DNA from: Rosistilla oblonga
GTDB taxonomy: Bacteria > Planctomycetota > Planctomycetia > Pirellulales > Pirellulaceae
Assembly: GCF_007751715.1 (NCBI RefSeq)
Contig: NZ_CP036292.1
Span: 6,021,339 to 6,085,338, forward strand
Reading direction: 5' to 3'
DNA: 64,000 nt
Shown here in pieces: positions 12,001 through 19,650 of this stretch (positions within the stretch are counted from its first letter, which is position 1; the number at the start of each line of letters is the position of its first letter). Position numbers and translations under genes: made by a program. Below the pieces are notes generated by a model that was not told where the DNA came from, made no database searches, and saw nothing but the letters and a program-made list of their open reading frames with translations.

Positions 12001-14652
12001 GTCGCCGACGGACGGGTCCGCGTTCTGGCGGTAGTCGCCGATGAACGATCCGGCCGCGCCGTGGTCTGGGACCTCGTGGCGGGACAGTTTCAACGCGTCG
12101 GCGATTTCCTGGAACACGACGCGCCACTGATGGCCGTCGCCCTTTCCGCCGATGGACTCCGCGCCGCCTCGGGAGACCGCAGCGGGCGCGTGCTCGTTTG
12201 GGAAACCAACGCGATTCACCCCGTCGATTATGCTTCGCGGATCACGATGGCAGTCAATGCGATCTCGGGAACCGACGCACCGACAAAACCGGCTGCCGAA
12301 TCGGAACTGCGATCGCGGCAAGCTCCGTCGTTTACAGAACTTATCGATTTGCAAAACGATGATACGCTTAAGCTGACGCCCGCCGATTCGCAGACGTCCC
12401 CCGCGGCGGCGCACACCGATGCCATCGAATCGATCGAGTTCAACGACGATGGGACGCAACTGCTGACGACCTCCGACGACTACACGATCAAGCTCTGGGA
12501 TGTCGCATCAAATCGCTTGACCAAGACGCTTCGCGGGCACGGCGGCTGGGTTCGCGACGCGGTCTTCTTTCCAGGAAACGATGGCCGGATCTTGTCGATA
12601 GGAAACGATGCGGCGGTCCGCGTCTGGCAACCGGCGACTCTACATGAGACCGTTGCGTTCCAGTCGACCGAATCGGACACGCCGTCGCTGCAGACGCGTC
12701 CGCACGACGATGAGATCTGGTCGGCGTCGTTTAACGCCGACGGAACGAAGATCGTCACGGCCAGCCGAGATCACACAGCTCGCATTTTGGAGATCGATCC
12801 GAAGACGCTGGGCTTCAAAAACACTGTCGACTTGGTCGACGAGGACGGACGCCTGCAAGAGGGTTCGCCGTTTGTTGCCCTTTCGCTGGCGGTCGATCCC
12901 AGCCACAACCGGTTGTTTGTCGGCAGCGCCGATTCCACCGTACGCGTCTGGGACATGGGAAGCGGCAGCCAAATTTCGAGTGCTGCGGGAACCGGGCTCA
13001 ACACAACGCTTGCCGTCTCATCCAACGGCAGCTTGTTAGTCACTGGCAGCAGCGACGAAGAAGCGCGGTTCCTGGTTTGGGAAATCGACGCGCAGGGGAT
13101 GATCGCGGAACAGCCGAAGTTCCGACTGAAACAACATCAAACCACCGTCACCGCGATCGCGATCTCTCCCGATAACCGATTGATCTTCACCGGCGATCGC
13201 AACGGGTTGGGCCTGCTTTGGGATAGTGCGACGGGCAAAACCGTCGGGGCTGCGTTGAATCAACACCTTGGATTCCGGATCAATGCGGCACAGTTCACGC
13301 CCGACAGCCAGCAGCTGTTGATTGCCGCCGACGACCAAAAGGTCTCGCGGGTCGATTTGGATACGCTGCAATTGTTGGATGTCCTTCCGCATCCAGGTTT
13401 TGTCACTCGGCTGAGCATCGCCCCCGATGGTCGCAGCGCCGCGACGTTGGCGGAATCGTCGCTCGAAGGGACGCTCACCAGCACCGTCACGCTGTGGGAC
13501 CTCAGCAATGGAAAGGACCGCGTGATCGATCGCGCTGTCCGCCGCGGCGAAGCGACTGAGGGCGACGCTGCTAAAAACCAACGCATCGTGAGCGTTCGAT
13601 TTGGCGATTCGGAAACGCTTGTCACGTCGCATGATCAAACCTCCGGCGACTTTGTCAAAATCTGGAGACTCGGCGACGCCAAGGCCGCCGTTGGCCAAGT
13701 CTTGCAGATGCCGAAGAAACTGGCGACGTTAGCCGATGCGGTCCCGATGGGATCCGACCGTCTGCTCTCGCTGGCCGGCGACGCCGCCTTCCTATGGGAC
13801 CTAAAAAGCCTGAATCACATTCGCAGCTATCGATCGCATGGGGGCGTGACCGAAGCCGATTTCTCGTTCGACGGAAAGTATGTCGTCACGGGAAGTCGAT
13901 CGATCCGAATCTGGGACGTCGCCTCGGGGCGGTCGCTGCAGAAGATGGAGGTCCCGCACGATGGAGCAGTCCGCACCGTACAATTTTCGCCCATCGAATC
14001 CGACTACACATTTGCCAGCGGCGGCGAGGATGGTGTCTGCCGTCTGTGGCGTTGGGATCCGCAGCAGCAAGCGATCACGTTGATCAAAGAATTGCAGGTC
14101 GCGGGAACCGAGAAAGCGACGATTCATCAAGTCCGGTTTTCCCCCGACGGGAAATATTTGTTGAGCGTTGGCGACGATGCGGTCGCTCGCGTCTGGAGCG
14201 TCGACCAAGATCAACCGCCACGCCTGTTCAAAGACAAGGAATCCGATGCACCTTTCTTGTGCGGAGCGTTCTCCGACGATGGGGAATGGATCGCCGTAGG
14301 GTCTGAAGACCGGCAGGCGCGCGTCTGGCAATTGACCGACGACGGCGAGGGGGCCGACACACCGCGAAGCGTCTTGCAGGGACACGCCGATCAGATCGAA
14401 GCGATCGGATTTTTGGGGAGCGATCCGCGACAGCGTCGCATCATGACCGCCAGCCGCGATAAATCGGCGCGGCTGTGGGACCCGCGACTGTCCGATCGGT
14501 CTGGCAAGGGACGCGAGATCCTCGCGCTCCGCAAGCACTCCTTGGGGCTGACTGCCGTCGACGCCACGCGCGATGGCAGCCTGATGATGACCGCCAGCCG
14601 AGATGGCACGATCATCTTGTGGCCTGCCGGCTATGCGACGCCAACAATGTAG
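9067..14652 (+). CDS. Membrane-anchored Ser/Thr protein kinase with WD40 propeller
   Basis: An 1861-residue Hanks-type kinase. Residues 1-250 are acidic and disordered. The kinase domain covers about 256-540: glycine loop GEGGMG at 263, ATP-binding Lys285 in VALKMV, catalytic HRDIKPEN at 389 with Asp391, and activation segment GGSPAYMAPE. The metal-binding motif is DWG (Asp409) instead of DFG, a form I recall from other planctomycetal kinases. One transmembrane segment lies at about 640-659, followed by a long charged coiled coil (about 667-800) and then WD40 repeats from about 890 to the C-terminus with many (L/V)WD ends. The kinase should be cytoplasmic and the coiled coil and WD40 part on the other side of the membrane, where they could bind ligands or partners. 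It starts 45 bp after the giant repeat gene, so co-transcription is plausible. No clear Shine-Dalgarno sequence is seen. The 3' end overlaps the convergent methyltransferase gene by 22 bp. Confidence 0.93.
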   Translation: MTNHDRPQKNERTVSDELDKTIQFFDEEAEQPDAQEDAQRKTDPELPNVGDQTVEFDGPTGFDADESPLSKAFGPTGTIVEEDHFLDPQQTFLANDQTVDLNEIEADDSPTLDADELQALQEGGAAFNAHGKTVNEGLGKTFETPTVDLGNPEGIGEFPTMELESGVSSDSSQSIDPDSVLDGNNITQTIDARSLNENDRKIWGLSSDLSVEIESRAQPATPYGPVDRDDITESKVLVPGRQLAGIGADLSLGSDYELIEVLGEGGMGTVYLARQTSLDRLVALKMVRPMDETRASQLRKTGRLDKAENNRRNQFLSEAIVTGDLDHPNIVPIHDLALADDKALFYAMKKVDGIPWSKAIMDKSQDENLEILLKVCDAIGFAHARGVVHRDIKPENVMLGEFGVVMLMDWGLAIPTSKCKKKSSIQKAASLGGSPAYMAPEMAAGPIESIGPASDIYLLGAVLFEIITGRPPHIGNNLTQCLKAAVTNQIVEVSSRHDGELMQIARTAMATKPSRRYASAADLQKAIRQYRSHAESIMMTVRADTDLLQAEESNEYTDFARATFGFEEALTLWPGNEIAELGLDKARVAYATTALEKEDFELGLSLLDDQHENHRPLIEKLQHGQHDRDSRRGRLRLAKQVAVGLVAFILLGGSGALYKISTEKNRAVDAERQARTNARLAEAKRAEALENMELARRSQVEAEYQKGIAQEEADEADRQRAIATQKALEAESNFQLAAANERKAVKNAEEAARQEQIALQQRSIAMKNAEEAIRQRENAVYEAYVAQIGLAKARIDQNEFDDARRILLELKAQTTDDEPPGWEWQWLWQQANQAQDDKPLAAAGRNLAINPTATQAIVTLDDGTTQRIEIDDAGEITTADVGQLPKLGSVEVTAISPDQQSIATAGADGIVRLYDAKTLELRSVLRGHSDEITSLGFVDEQRLISGSRDRTLRLWDLNQQRELAQCWHIAAVNDLSLSVADGRVRVLAVVADERSGRAVVWDLVAGQFQRVGDFLEHDAPLMAVALSADGLRAASGDRSGRVLVWETNAIHPVDYASRITMAVNAISGTDAPTKPAAESELRSRQAPSFTELIDLQNDDTLKLTPADSQTSPAAAHTDAIESIEFNDDGTQLLTTSDDYTIKLWDVASNRLTKTLRGHGGWVRDAVFFPGNDGRILSIGNDAAVRVWQPATLHETVAFQSTESDTPSLQTRPHDDEIWSASFNADGTKIVTASRDHTARILEIDPKTLGFKNTVDLVDEDGRLQEGSPFVALSLAVDPSHNRLFVGSADSTVRVWDMGSGSQISSAAGTGLNTTLAVSSNGSLLVTGSSDEEARFLVWEIDAQGMIAEQPKFRLKQHQTTVTAIAISPDNRLIFTGDRNGLGLLWDSATGKTVGAALNQHLGFRINAAQFTPDSQQLLIAADDQKVSRVDLDTLQLLDVLPHPGFVTRLSIAPDGRSAATLAESSLEGTLTSTVTLWDLSNGKDRVIDRAVRRGEATEGDAAKNQRIVSVRFGDSETLVTSHDQTSGDFVKIWRLGDAKAAVGQVLQMPKKLATLADAVPMGSDRLLSLAGDAAFLWDLKSLNHIRSYRSHGGVTEADFSFDGKYVVTGSRSIRIWDVASGRSLQKMEVPHDGAVRTVQFSPIESDYTFASGGEDGVCRLWRWDPQQQAITLIKELQVAGTEKATIHQVRFSPDGKYLLSVGDDAVARVWSVDQDQPPRLFKDKESDAPFLCGAFSDDGEWIAVGSEDRQARVWQLTDDGEGADTPRSVLQGHADQIEAIGFLGSDPRQRRIMTASRDKSARLWDPRLSDRSGKGREILALRKHSLGLTAVDATRDGSLMMTASRDGTIILWPAGYATPTM

Positions 14653-15491
14653 CTGATCCAGCTGGGGTGACTCGGCGCGTTGATGCCGCGTCGCCACTCA
14701 CCGGCATCTTTGCCGGCGTCCTCTTCCTGTTCCCAATAGACGTGACTCTCGCGGAAGCCCGCCTCGGCCAACAGTTCGCGGACCTCGGGGATCGTCCAGA
14801 AACGCCAGTGATACTCAAAGGCGTTTTTCATTTTGCTGCCATCGGCAAACTTGAAATCGATGCGGAAGTGAGCGTCCGCGTTGACCGGGTTGAAGCTGAC
14901 TTGTTGCCAATGGTATTCGAAGCCGTGCTTCCCCTTTTTGATCGTCCGCTTGTCGACGTTCTGTTCCTCGTAACACGCTCCGCCTCCCATCATATCGATC
15001 ACCATGATCCCTTCGCTGTTCAAGTTCGCTCGCGCGGCCTTGAAGTATTCGAGCACTTCGGGACGAGTCTTGAAGATCCAGAACGAAAAGTTCTGCGCCG
15101 CCAAGACGTCGACCGTGGGAACGCTGGGAATTCGAACGTCTTCCTGCAGCAGCGTCACGCGTGACTGTTGCTTTTCGGTCAGCTTGGACAGGTTGTGATC
15201 GCGGCCCCACTGCAGCGTCTGATCGCACAGATCGACACCGATCGCCGTCCGCCGCTTGTTCGAATCGACCCAATCGCAACAGACGGCAAAGGTGCCGCAA
15301 AAGTCCTCGCGAAGCGTATAGGGTTTGCGTCGAAAGGCGTCGCGAAACGCTTGCTCAAAAAACTCAACCTCATGGCTGGGTGATTGCACCGACTTCTGAT
15401 AGCAGAGGAACTTGTCGGCGGTTTCGGCCATCGTCAGCGACTTGGCTTTGCGAGCTGTTTTTGGGGCGGCCTTGGTTTTCGTCTTGGTCAT
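14631..15491 (-). CDS. Class I SAM-dependent methyltransferase
   Basis: A 286-residue protein. Its first 20 residues are very basic and rich in Lys, Thr and Ala, then a methyltransferase-like fold begins: LREDFCGTF (about 57-65) resembles motif I, IGVDLCDQTLQWGRDH follows as the acidic-loop strand, and VDVLAAQNFSFW and GIMVIDMMGGGACYEE fit motifs IV to VI. The C-terminal half (FEYHWQQVSF, FRIDFKFADG) looks like a substrate-binding insert. The substrate cannot be read from the sequence. The gene is convergent with the kinase-WD40 gene and their 3' ends overlap by 22 bp. ATG start, with no obvious Shine-Dalgarno sequence upstream. Family assignment is good; the specific function is unknown. Confidence 0.82.
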   Translation of the reverse strand: MTKTKTKAAPKTARKAKSLTMAETADKFLCYQKSVQSPSHEVEFFEQAFRDAFRRKPYTLREDFCGTFAVCCDWVDSNKRRTAIGVDLCDQTLQWGRDHNLSKLTEKQQSRVTLLQEDVRIPSVPTVDVLAAQNFSFWIFKTRPEVLEYFKAARANLNSEGIMVIDMMGGGACYEEQNVDKRTIKKGKHGFEYHWQQVSFNPVNADAHFRIDFKFADGSKMKNAFEYHWRFWTIPEVRELLAEAGFRESHVYWEQEEDAGKDAGEWRRGINAPSHPSWISYIVGVA

Positions 15492-15759
15492 CGTTTTGCT
15501 GGGGTGATCGGTAACGCAGTGGCTCGGAAACCGGCGACGGCATCGCGGCTGCCCTATTGAACCGCTTGCGCAGTCGGCTGACTAGGTGTTGTCTGCAATC
15601 CGACGCAGCAACACTTTGGAGTTTGTCGATGCAAAATCGGCGACCGTTCCCGTTTGCCGAATCGACGTTCGACTTGATTCTCGCGTTGACGGGGGATTAT
15701 CCTATGAGATCGTTGCCTTCCTAGAGTTTGCTTCCTACCAAAACCGAAAGACGATCCCC

Positions 15760-17082
15760 ATGCGTTCCGCTTCTATCGCTCGATTCCTTGGATGCGCAGG
15801 ACTGATCCTGTGCGGAAGCTTTGCCACAGCGGAAAACTGGCCTCAGTTCCGTGGTCCGCATTTTAATGGCTCGTCGACCGAGACGAATCTGCCGACCGAG
15901 TTTTCGCGCACCGAAAACGTCCGCTGGTCAGCCGACCTGCCCGGACCAAGCGCTGCGACGCCCGCGATCTGGGGCGATCATATCTTCGTCTCCAGCACCT
16001 CGCCCGGAAACGATGAACTGCTGGCACTCTGCTTCGATCGCAAGACGGGCAAGCAGTTGTGGAAACATGAGATCGCCAAGGGAACACGGCAGGACACGCG
16101 AAGCACCTTTGCGGCACCATCGCCGGTGACCGACGGGAAGGTAGCGATCTTCTTCTTCGGCAACGGCGAATTGGTCGCTTACGACTTCGACGGCAAACAG
16201 CAATGGAAGCGCAACCTTCAAAGCGAATACGGATCGTTTGCGTTCCAGTGGACCTTCTCGACAAGCCCGCTGATCTATCAGAACCGCTTGATCATGCAAG
16301 TCCTGCAACGCGACACCCCCGTCAACGGACGCGGCTTGGCCGACAAGGTGAACGAATCGTATCTGATGGCGATCGATCCGCAGACCGGCGAAAACATCTG
16401 GCGGATCATTCGCCCGAGCAAGGCACAGGCGGAATCGCGTGAAGCCTTTACGACTCCGATCCCCTATCAGCACGACGGGCGAGAAGAGCTGTTGGTGATC
16501 GGCGGCGACGCGATCACCGGCCACGATCCGGCGACCGGGAAAGAACTGTGGCGTTGGGGGACTTGGAATCCGCAACGCATCGGGCACTGGCGTCACGTTC
16601 CCTCTCCCGTGGTTGGCGATGAAACGATCCTGATCTGTGCTCCAAAGAAAGACCCGATCTACGCGGTTGCCGCCGGCGGCAAAGGCTTGTTGGACGACTC
16701 GTCGATCCGCTGGATCAGCACCGACGATCGCAATTTGACGTCCGACGTTCCCACCCCTGCGTTTTACGATGGCGACTTCTTTGTCCTCAGCGACCTGCGG
16801 AAGATGCTGATGCGAGTCGAACCAAAGACCGGGAAGGTCAAATGGGAAGTTAAAACGCCTGGACTGAAGAAGTACGAAGCTTCGCCGACCGTTGCCGATG
16901 GCAAGATCTACGTGGTCAACTTTGCTGGCGACGTGGTCATCTTCGATGCCGAGACGGGCGAGATCATCAACAACGTTTCGATGGATGATCCGAGCGAAAA
17001 CAACGTCCGGTCGAGCGTTGTCGTCTCTGGCGGCAACCTGTTCATCCGCGTGAACCACAAGCTGTATTGCATCGGCAAATAG
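15760..17082 (+). CDS. Secreted PQQ-type beta-propeller repeat protein
   Basis: A 440-residue exported protein. The frame is open further upstream (to 15586), but the ATG at 15760 gives a clean signal peptide, MRSASIARFLGCAGLILC with cleavage near ATA-EN, directly before ENWPQFRGPHFNGSS, the usual N-terminus of this planctomycetal family. Propeller blades are marked by GKQLWKHEI, GENIWRIIRP, GKELWRWGTW and GKVKWEVKTPG, the W-docking type repeats also seen in BamB and PQQ-dependent dehydrogenases. The Asp/Glu set needed for PQQ and calcium was not confirmed, so it may be a structural or binding propeller and not an enzyme. The gene is single, with a perfect hairpin 25 bp after its stop. Two relatives lie in this window, at 23047-24357 and 58409-59734. 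Confidence 0.85.
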   Translation: MRSASIARFLGCAGLILCGSFATAENWPQFRGPHFNGSSTETNLPTEFSRTENVRWSADLPGPSAATPAIWGDHIFVSSTSPGNDELLALCFDRKTGKQLWKHEIAKGTRQDTRSTFAAPSPVTDGKVAIFFFGNGELVAYDFDGKQQWKRNLQSEYGSFAFQWTFSTSPLIYQNRLIMQVLQRDTPVNGRGLADKVNESYLMAIDPQTGENIWRIIRPSKAQAESREAFTTPIPYQHDGREELLVIGGDAITGHDPATGKELWRWGTWNPQRIGHWRHVPSPVVGDETILICAPKKDPIYAVAAGGKGLLDDSSIRWISTDDRNLTSDVPTPAFYDGDFFVLSDLRKMLMRVEPKTGKVKWEVKTPGLKKYEASPTVADGKIYVVNFAGDVVIFDAETGEIINNVSMDDPSENNVRSSVVVSGGNLFIRVNHKLYCIGK

Positions 17083-17106
17083 TCCGAGCACTGGCAAACG
17101 CACAGC

Positions 17107-17141
17107 ACGGCTTGAGCGATGATCCATTCCGCTCAAGCCGT
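17107..17141 (+). terminator. Hairpin, candidate terminator
   Basis: Perfect 12-bp inverted repeat: ACGGCTTGAGCG at 17107-17118 pairs with 17130-17141 around an 11-nt loop. It lies 25 bp after the stop of the beta-propeller gene. No T-run follows, so it may be a terminator of the non-canonical kind or an mRNA-stabilising hairpin. Confidence 0.55.
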
Positions 17142-17398
17142 CGCGGGCCCGCAAGGTCCACCAATTTCTAGCCGCATTTGCTGCGGCATCGCTCCTCGCC
17201 GTAGCGAACTGATTCTCTAAACCAGTAAACCAGTTCGCGTTTCTTGCGAGTTGGAAAACGCCCCCGCACTGATATTGCCTTGGCAAGCGGTCAGCCACTA
17301 TAGAGAGTGGTGAATTCGATTGCGCAACGCGAAGTGGGTCCGACGACCGGTTTCGGCTCTCGAAATATCTCAGCACAACGCAGGCAGGGAGGCCTGAC
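17142..17398. other. Rest of the 316-bp intergenic region 17083-17398
   Basis: This stretch holds two further inverted repeats: GCCGCA-TTTGC-TGCGGC at 17171-17187, and GCGAACTG at 17204-17211 paired with CAGTTCGC at 17231-17238. No ORF with coding character is seen. The promoter of the downstream EEP gene should lie in the right part, but no clear -35/-10 pair could be picked out. Confidence 0.5.
17386..17392 (+). promoter_or_regulatory. Ribosome binding site fixing a GTG start
   Basis: AGGGAGG at 17386-17392, 6 nt before GTG at 17399. It decides the start of the EEP-family gene. Confidence 0.75.
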
Positions 17399-18613
17399 GT
17401 GGCACGCAGAAAGTCGCGCAAGAGCTCTCGATTGACAACGGTCATTTGGACGTTGGTCGCCACCGTTTCCAGCGGCGGGATCGGCGGCTATTTGAAGTCG
17501 GATCTCCCCGTCGTTGGACCGCTCGTGCAGCGGTTCATCAGTGATGAGGAGGAAAAACTTGCTGGCGCGTTCCCAGCTCCCAGCGCGAACGGCTACCCGG
17601 CGGCGACTGCAACAAACAATCCCGGCTACGCCCAAGGATATCCTCCGCCGGGAATCGACCCTCGAGCGATTCCAACCTCCGCAAATCCAGCACGCCGATA
17701 CCCGCCAGCCAATCCGCAGTCGGGGACGAATTACGTGCAGCCCACATCGGCGGCGATGCGACCTGCCCCGGTGCAGCAGGCTGCCTCGCGGAAGCCGACC
17801 GACCGACTGCTGATCGCGACCTTTAACATCCAGGTTTTCGGGGCCAGCAAGCTTGGCAAGCCGGAGGTCGTCGAGGTTTTGGCGGCGGTCGTTCGCCAGT
17901 TTGATATCGTCGCAATTCAAGAAGTCCGCGCCAAAGCGGACAACATCCTGCCCGACTTTGTCAGTGCGATCAACGCCGATGGCAGCCGATACAGCTTTTT
18001 GATCGGTCCTCGCTTGGGACGGTCCAACAGCAAAGAACAATACGCCTACATCTTTGATACCAACCGCATCGAGCACGACCCTCAAGCCGTCGGCACGATG
18101 CAAGATCCCAACGACCTGCTGCACCGAGAACCTTTTGTTGCACGGTTCCGCGCCCGCACGGCGTCGCCGCAGCATGCGTTTACGTTTTGGTTAGTCGATA
18201 CGCACACCGACCCCGACGAAGTTCCCGAAGAGGTCGCTGCCTTGGCCGATGTGTTTCGCGTGATGCAAACGGCGCGAGCCGATGAAGACGACGTGATCTT
18301 GCTGGGAGATCTAAATGCCAGCGAGAAGCAACTCGGTCCACTGGGACAGATTCCGGGTATCACTTGGGTCGTTCGCAATGCGATGACCAACACGCGACAG
18401 AACAAAGCGTACGACAACATCCTTTTCCATGCCCAAGCGACGCAGGAGTTTACCGGGCGATGGGGCGTGTTCGATCTCGAACGCGCCTTTGGTTTGTCGC
18501 GTGAACAGGCACTGGATGTCTCCGACCATCTGCCAGTGTGGGCGGAGTTTCAAATCTGGGAAGCCCCCCACCAAGCTCGCGTCGCCGAAGCGGCTCCGGC
18601 GATGCAACGCTAG
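17399..18613 (+). CDS. Membrane-anchored endonuclease/exonuclease/phosphatase (EEP) family protein
   Basis: A 404-residue protein starting at GTG 17399 behind a strong AGGGAGG. Residues 1-12 are basic, followed by one hydrophobic segment (about 14-32) and a Pro/Ala/Tyr-rich flexible linker to about residue 135. The rest is a DNase I-like fold: LLIATFNIQVFG (Asn in the first metal-binding strand), IVAIQEVR (metal-binding Glu), FWLVDTHTDPDE (His/Asp), VILLGDLNASEKQLG (Asp/Asn pair) and the closing VSDHLPVWAEF (Asp-His). All catalytic boxes of the family are present, so it should be active on a phosphodiester: DNA, RNA or a phospholipid/phosphoinositide-like substrate. The long linker places the domain away from the membrane, probably on the outside. 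Substrate unknown. It stands alone. Confidence 0.87.
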   Translation: MARRKSRKSSRLTTVIWTLVATVSSGGIGGYLKSDLPVVGPLVQRFISDEEEKLAGAFPAPSANGYPAATATNNPGYAQGYPPPGIDPRAIPTSANPARRYPPANPQSGTNYVQPTSAAMRPAPVQQAASRKPTDRLLIATFNIQVFGASKLGKPEVVEVLAAVVRQFDIVAIQEVRAKADNILPDFVSAINADGSRYSFLIGPRLGRSNSKEQYAYIFDTNRIEHDPQAVGTMQDPNDLLHREPFVARFRARTASPQHAFTFWLVDTHTDPDEVPEEVAALADVFRVMQTARADEDDVILLGDLNASEKQLGPLGQIPGITWVVRNAMTNTRQNKAYDNILFHAQATQEFTGRWGVFDLERAFGLSREQALDVSDHLPVWAEFQIWEAPHQARVAEAAPAMQR

Positions 18614-18669
18614 ACTCCGTAAGCTGAGCTAGCAATCGCGTTCTCCATTTCTCGCCAGACACACCGGCC

Positions 18670-18687
18670 TATACTATATTTAAATAG
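18670..18687. promoter_or_regulatory. AT-rich TACTATA/TAAATAG motif upstream of the Rpn-like gene
   Basis: The only strongly AT-rich patch in the gap 18614-18723: TATACT at 18670-18675 could be a -10 box, and TACTATA (18672-18678) is followed two bases later by TAAATAG (18681-18687). The same two heptamers occur on the other strand at 44523-44545 with a 9-nt spacer. Possible promoter or operator; no matching -35 was found. Confidence 0.35.
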
Positions 18688-18723
18688 GTCTCACTGCAGT
18701 CTGTCGTTTTGATGGAGCTTGCT

Positions 18724-19617
18724 ATGCCGCTGGGCATCCGTCCGCTCGTCGATTTCGCCTTCAAGAAGATTTTCGGGAGTCCCGAGAACACTTCGGCGTT
18801 GATCGGTCTGCTGAATGCAGTGTTGAAGCTGCAGTCGCCGATTCGGGAAGTCACGATCCTGAATCCGTTCAGCCACCAAGAGTTTGAAGACGCCAAGCAG
18901 ATCGTGCTGGATGTCCGCGCTCGCGATCAGAGCGACCGCTGGTTGAACATCGAGATGCAGGTTTCCATCGCAAGCGGTCTGCTGAAACGCTTGACTTATT
19001 ACGCCTGTTCGATGTACGTCGATCAATTGCAATCCGGCGACAATTATTCAAATCTGAACCCAGCGATCTCGATCTGTTTGCTGAACAAGAACCTGTTTAC
19101 CGATTCGCCTCAGCCACACCATCGGTTTCAGATGCTCGATCGCTCCAGCGGTCGCCAGCTGACCGATGCGATCGAAGTACACACTGTCGAACTTCTGAAG
19201 TACAATTTAGAGGAAGCTTCGATAGCGACGGCGAGCCGCATCGAGCAATGGGTTTTCTTTTTGCTGAGGGCTCACGAGTTCGACGAAAAACGTTTGCGTG
19301 AACTGTTACCAGCGATCGAGTTCCAGCAGGCAATCGCAACCGTGGCAACTATCTCTGAAAAGACCGAGGACCGATCGATGTACGATCAACGTGAAAAAGC
19401 GCTCCGCGATCACGAATGGCGACTAGCCGCCGCGCGTGAGGAAGGCGAGAAAATCGGCGAAGCTCGCGGCGTGGTTTTGGGCAGGATTCAGATATTGCAG
19501 AGCATTCTGTCGATGACGGTTTCCAGCGAAGCAGCGTTGCGCGACGCAACGACCGAACAATTGATCGAGATCGAAGCCGACCTACAGCGAATCGCCCGCG
19601 CACGCGGCCAAGCTTAA
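18724..19617 (+). CDS. Rpn-family PD-(D/E)XK nuclease / putative transposase
   Basis: A 297-residue protein of the Rpn/YhgA-like family (PDDEXK_2). The N-terminus PLGIRPLVDFAFKKIFG is the family hallmark. Catalytic-core residues fit DVRARDQSDRWLNIEMQ, where E-x-Q replaces the usual E-x-K as in many family members. LTYYACSMYVDQLQSGDNY and the C-terminal coiled coil (about 225-297, EEGEKIGEARGVVLGRIQ) are also typical. TTG 18709 and ATG 18712 are in frame, but GGAG lies 6 nt before ATG 18724, where the conserved sequence begins, so I chose 18724. Family members in E. coli promote RecA-independent recombination; here the role is inferred. The gene is isolated, has an AT-rich upstream patch and is convergent with the GntP gene 33 bp away, which fits an accessory, possibly acquired gene. 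Confidence 0.88.
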   Translation: MPLGIRPLVDFAFKKIFGSPENTSALIGLLNAVLKLQSPIREVTILNPFSHQEFEDAKQIVLDVRARDQSDRWLNIEMQVSIASGLLKRLTYYACSMYVDQLQSGDNYSNLNPAISICLLNKNLFTDSPQPHHRFQMLDRSSGRQLTDAIEVHTVELLKYNLEEASIATASRIEQWVFFLLRAHEFDEKRLRELLPAIEFQQAIATVATISEKTEDRSMYDQREKALRDHEWRLAAAREEGEKIGEARGVVLGRIQILQSILSMTVSSEAALRDATTEQLIEIEADLQRIARARGQA

Positions 19618-19650
19618 GCCTACCCGCGGGGCCCGTTGCGTTTCTAACCG

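Noticed and set aside
15928-17463. 511-codon minus-strand frame opposite the beta-propeller gene
   Set aside because: Composition is that of a GC-rich antisense frame and the opposite strand has a clear signal peptide and propeller motifs.
17291-18175. 294-codon minus-strand frame opposite the EEP gene
   Set aside because: No motif, no ribosome binding site; the plus strand has all EEP catalytic boxes.
18724-19617. Rpn-like gene as evidence of an insertion sequence
   Set aside because: No terminal inverted repeats or target duplication were found around it; family members are usually stand-alone.
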